Origin: Planctomycetaceae bacterium
GTDB taxonomy: Bacteria; Planctomycetota; Planctomycetia; Pirellulales; Pirellulaceae
Length of the DNA stretch: 9,219 nucleotides
Assembly (NCBI GenBank): GCA_002702965.1
Contig: PADE01000017.1
Location: 1 to 9,219, forward strand
Reading direction: 5' to 3'
This document shows positions 6,940 to 9,219 of the stretch, piece by piece. The translations under genes were made by a program, and so were the position numbers. Positions within the stretch are counted from its first letter, which is position 1. The number at the start of each line of letters is the position of its first letter. A model generated the notes under the pieces. That model was not told the origin of the DNA. It saw only the letters and a program-made list of their open reading frames with translations, and did not search any database.

Positions 6940-8741
6940 TCCGGGCGGAAACGATGCGAATATTCTGGACACTGGGGGCAGACCCCACCCAGGGCGATAG
7001 CGCGGCCCTATTAGGCGTTGTCGGAAATACCGGCAACCTAACGAACGTTCTCGCTAATATTGTATCCAAGAAGGCTGGTGTGACCAAAGGTTACGTTGTA
7101 GGCGTAGATTGGGACGACGCACAGAGGGCGTTCGAGGAGCGGCTCAATGATGGCAATCTTGGCGTCGGGGAGATGGCTATGAGCATGGTGTGGTGTTCCG
7201 AGTTTATAATAAATGCCGGAGTTAATGCCGACAACAAACGGATCTGTCCGTGCGAGCTTGTCGTCGCCAACCCTCACGTGGAGTATGACGCGCCCGCCGG
7301 TAGCTCAACCGTCGATATCGTCTTCGAAGTCGACCAGTACCCGTTCTTCCGCACCGCATTCGATCGGCCCGGGGTAGCGTACCGGGGCGGGTACCACACG
7401 AACACTCTGCAGATTGCATCTGCGGACCCGGCGTACACCGAGCCAGCGCGTCCCGCGATCGGCAACATATTCGCGTACGGCGCGGACCCTGGGGGCAATT
7501 TCATCGGCGGGGTGGCGTCCGTGCGTACCGGCGGTGACGTGGATATGTACGTTCAGGTTCTCAGGCGCGGAACCGATCCCAAAAACGGCACCCTGCGTGT
7601 CACCGGACTCGCGTTCGCTAAGAAACTGCAAGAACGCACGCTGTTCTTCTTCTATGGTGGCGTCGCGGGAAACGCGGGTACAATCAAGAAGGAGTTTATG
7701 TGGAGCGAGCCCACCGACGTCCGAAAGACCGAGTTAGACGTCGAAGCGGTGGTTGGGGACGGGAGTGCGGCGATCGTCCAACAATGCTGGGTGACGGATA
7801 TCCATGTGCGGAGCCACGTAAACATCGTTGAGAAGGTAAATACCATAGTGGCGGACAACAATGTTCACAGCCACCTGTATATGGCGGTGGTTGCACCCCG
7901 CAGTCAGGGCCTCTTTAACATGGTCCGTCATACGCCACTCGCACTTACCGAAAGCACGAGCCTTAGCACAGGCCACATCTACGCGCCGCACTTTGTCGTC
8001 ACACAACCCCTCAGCGCGCCGCTCCTGAATGCCGACTTCCGGAACGGGTGCATCGAGCCTCTCGACCAGATGACCGCATTCCTACCACCCGAGCTCCGGG
8101 ACTTCCAGATCATGCTGGGCGATATAGACTGGCGCCACACGAGCGATAACCGCTACAAGGTAGAGGTGAAGCGTTTGCTCTTCAGCGAGTTCAACGGCGG
8201 GAACCAGCAGGTCGCCAGCATACCCTCGTTGCTCAGCGTCCCGGAGTTTCGCCAATACACGGTAAACGTGTCCGGGCCGGGCAAAGTCAAACCCACCTCC
8301 GACTTCGATACGGAGATATTCACGCCAATGGGCCCCCCATGCTTCTGGTGCCTCTTTGCGCGCAGAGACGATAGTCCCAACGCTGGGCTCCAGCCAATGA
8401 TCGACAACCTCACTTTTACCTGTGTGACGACCGGCAAGAAGTCGGACACGATCTCCGAGGCCGGCAAGGCCGAGCTCTTCTTCATGACGCGCCGAAACTG
8501 TCACAAGCGCGCGTGGTATACTGACGAGGACTTCCGACAGCGACAGGTGATCCTGCTACGTAGTGAGGACGTGGGCACGATGGGAATCAACCCAAGGCTC
8601 TACCAGCGCGAGAAGCGCACCCGGTACCGTATTCAGGGAACAACCCACTGGGCTACAGACAACACAATCAACATTGTATTGGTGTACACCAACCGTGGGC
8701 TCCAGATTACGGGTAAGGAAATTAGCGTGCAGTATCTGTAA
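6906..8741 (+). CDS. Probable double-jelly-roll major capsid protein
   Basis: This 611-residue protein is in the usual 550-650 range for double-jelly-roll major capsid proteins, which form pseudo-hexameric trimers as the main shell of icosahedral dsDNA viruses. The C-terminal half carries the family pattern: M-G-P-P-C-F-W-C-L-F-A-R from residue 475, followed by L-Q-P-M-I-D-N-L-T-F, an acidic/charged segment, then FFMTRRNCHKR. The last 23 residues (589-611, from NIVLVYTNRG to ISVQYL) match the hydrophobic closing strands seen in Polinton-like virus capsids. No signal peptide or membrane segment is present. ATG 6906 overlaps the upstream gene by 34 bp and has AAA just before it; an alternative ATG at 6954 (595 residues, A at -3) lies 14 bp past the upstream stop and removes the overlap. 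The assignment rests on pattern recognition of a fast-evolving family, so it is good but not certain. Confidence 0.75.
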   Translation: MHIPFGEQGDIIRAETMRIFWTLGADPTQGDSAALLGVVGNTGNLTNVLANIVSKKAGVTKGYVVGVDWDDAQRAFEERLNDGNLGVGEMAMSMVWCSEFIINAGVNADNKRICPCELVVANPHVEYDAPAGSSTVDIVFEVDQYPFFRTAFDRPGVAYRGGYHTNTLQIASADPAYTEPARPAIGNIFAYGADPGGNFIGGVASVRTGGDVDMYVQVLRRGTDPKNGTLRVTGLAFAKKLQERTLFFFYGGVAGNAGTIKKEFMWSEPTDVRKTELDVEAVVGDGSAAIVQQCWVTDIHVRSHVNIVEKVNTIVADNNVHSHLYMAVVAPRSQGLFNMVRHTPLALTESTSLSTGHIYAPHFVVTQPLSAPLLNADFRNGCIEPLDQMTAFLPPELRDFQIMLGDIDWRHTSDNRYKVEVKRLLFSEFNGGNQQVASIPSLLSVPEFRQYTVNVSGPGKVKPTSDFDTEIFTPMGPPCFWCLFARRDDSPNAGLQPMIDNLTFTCVTTGKKSDTISEAGKAELFFMTRRNCHKRAWYTDEDFRQRQVILLRSEDVGTMGINPRLYQREKRTRYRIQGTTHWATDNTINIVLVYTNRGLQITGKEISVQYL

Positions 8742-8762
8742 AGAACTACTTTAGGCTGAGTC

Positions 8763-9149
8763 ATGGTCCGATTGAAGGAAGGCGTATCCGATGAACTCCC
8801 TCAACCTCCAAATGTGGCAGACGAATCAAATGTAAACGCGATTGCAGCGGCTGCGACCCAGCCGCTGATTGCACAAGCGGAAGCTAAGCATTCCGAAATA
8901 GTGCCGGACCTCGGCCAGATCCTCGACCAGCAGCACGGCCCGCTACCCGAAGACCCCAACAACTGGTTCGAAAAAGAGGAGTCACTGCACGCGTTTACCA
9001 AGTACCTCGAGGCGCACGGTATATTCCGCGATACCGGCCGGCATGTTGGGACCACAATCCGTCTTCCTGTACAACGTGCTCGAACGCCAGTGGAAGGAGC
9101 TTCAGGAGGAGCTGAGAAAAATGCACGGCGGCGACCAGTTCGTGATTGA
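8763..9149 (+). CDS. Small unknown protein, possibly frameshifted near its end
   Basis: ATG 8763 lies 21 bp after the major capsid stop, same strand, and encodes 128 residues. No family is recognised. Residues 1-95 look like real protein: an Ala-rich helix-prone stretch (about 24-42) and an acidic, aromatic segment FEKEESLHAFTKYLEAHGIF at about 69-88. After about residue 95 the composition changes to Arg/Gly/Ala/Thr-rich sequence ending RRRPVRD, typical of reading a GC-rich gene out of frame. Meanwhile the +1 frame becomes convincingly protein-like. Removing one G from the GGG at 9048-9050 would join the first 95 or so residues to that frame. The true 3' boundary is therefore uncertain. Confidence 0.55.
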   Translation: MVRLKEGVSDELPQPPNVADESNVNAIAAAATQPLIAQAEAKHSEIVPDLGQILDQQHGPLPEDPNNWFEKEESLHAFTKYLEAHGIFRDTGRHVGTTIRLPVQRARTPVEGASGGAEKNARRRPVRD

Positions 9150-9219
9150 ACAAATCCTGCGCAGGATCCGAAAGGAAGTGAAGAACAGCGATTCCCATCG
9201 TAATGAGTACAGGAAGAAC
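9043..9219 (+). CDS. Coiled-coil-like reading frame, partial (open at right edge)
   Basis: This frame is +1 relative to the 8763 gene, open from 8902, with an ATG at 9043; it runs off the window after 59 residues. It begins MLGPQSVFLYNVLERQWKEL and continues with a highly charged helix-prone run (QEELRKM, then IEQILRRIRKEVKN), suggesting an alpha-helical or coiled-coil protein. It is either a separate gene overlapping its upstream neighbour by 107 bp or, perhaps more likely, the continuation of that gene after a frameshift. Its function is not recognised. Confidence 0.5.
   Translation, partial: MLGPQSVFLYNVLERQWKELQEELRKMHGGDQFVIEQILRRIRKEVKNSDSHRNEYRKN

Overview
The window looks like part of the virion-formation module of a small double-jelly-roll DNA virus or its integrated relative: the Polinton-like virus / adintovirus / virophage side of the eukaryotic dsDNA viruses. 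The best anchors are an A32-like (HerA/FtsK superfamily) genome-packaging ATPase and a protein of about 610 residues whose C-terminal half follows the pattern of a double-jelly-roll major capsid protein. Genes are intronless and closely packed, with AT-rich spacers of 14-49 bp in otherwise GC-rich DNA. Most starts lack a convincing Shine-Dalgarno site, and the plus-strand starts have a purine at -3, which fits a eukaryotic (probably protist or algal) host. No polymerase, integrase, protease, terminal repeat, tRNA or rRNA is visible, so the exact viral group cannot be fixed.

Layout, left to right. (1) Minus strand, 1-680: the N-terminal 226 residues of a class 3 lipase-like protein with a basic R/S-rich head. 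It runs off the left edge just before the expected nucleophile motif. (2) A 28-bp divergent spacer with a perfect hairpin palindrome. (3) Plus strand, 709-1749: packaging ATPase. (4) Minus strand, 1770-5048: an unrecognised, probably disordered protein of 1092 residues with basic ends, Pro-rich tracts and internal repeats. (5) A 49-bp AT-rich divergent spacer. (6) Plus strand, 5098-6939: a 613-residue probable minor capsid/penton-type virion protein. (7) Plus strand, 6906 or 6954 to 8741: probable major capsid protein. (8) Plus strand, 8763-9149, and an overlapping frame 9043 to beyond 9219: a small unknown gene that may be one protein split by a frameshift. Every base lies in or within 50 bp of a gene, so there is no long empty stretch.

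Together these genes would make and fill an icosahedral particle: two capsid-type proteins, the motor that pumps DNA in, a large basic/disordered protein that may be a core or tegument component, and a lipase that could act on host membranes at entry or exit. The ATPase - minor capsid - major capsid order matches Mavirus-type and Polinton-type modules. The large opposite-strand gene between ATPase and minor capsid, and the unusual size of the putative minor capsid protein, are the main departures from the usual plan. Short matches to the adenovirus-type maturation protease consensus in the lipase-like and 1092-residue proteins suggest, without proving, proteolytic particle maturation.
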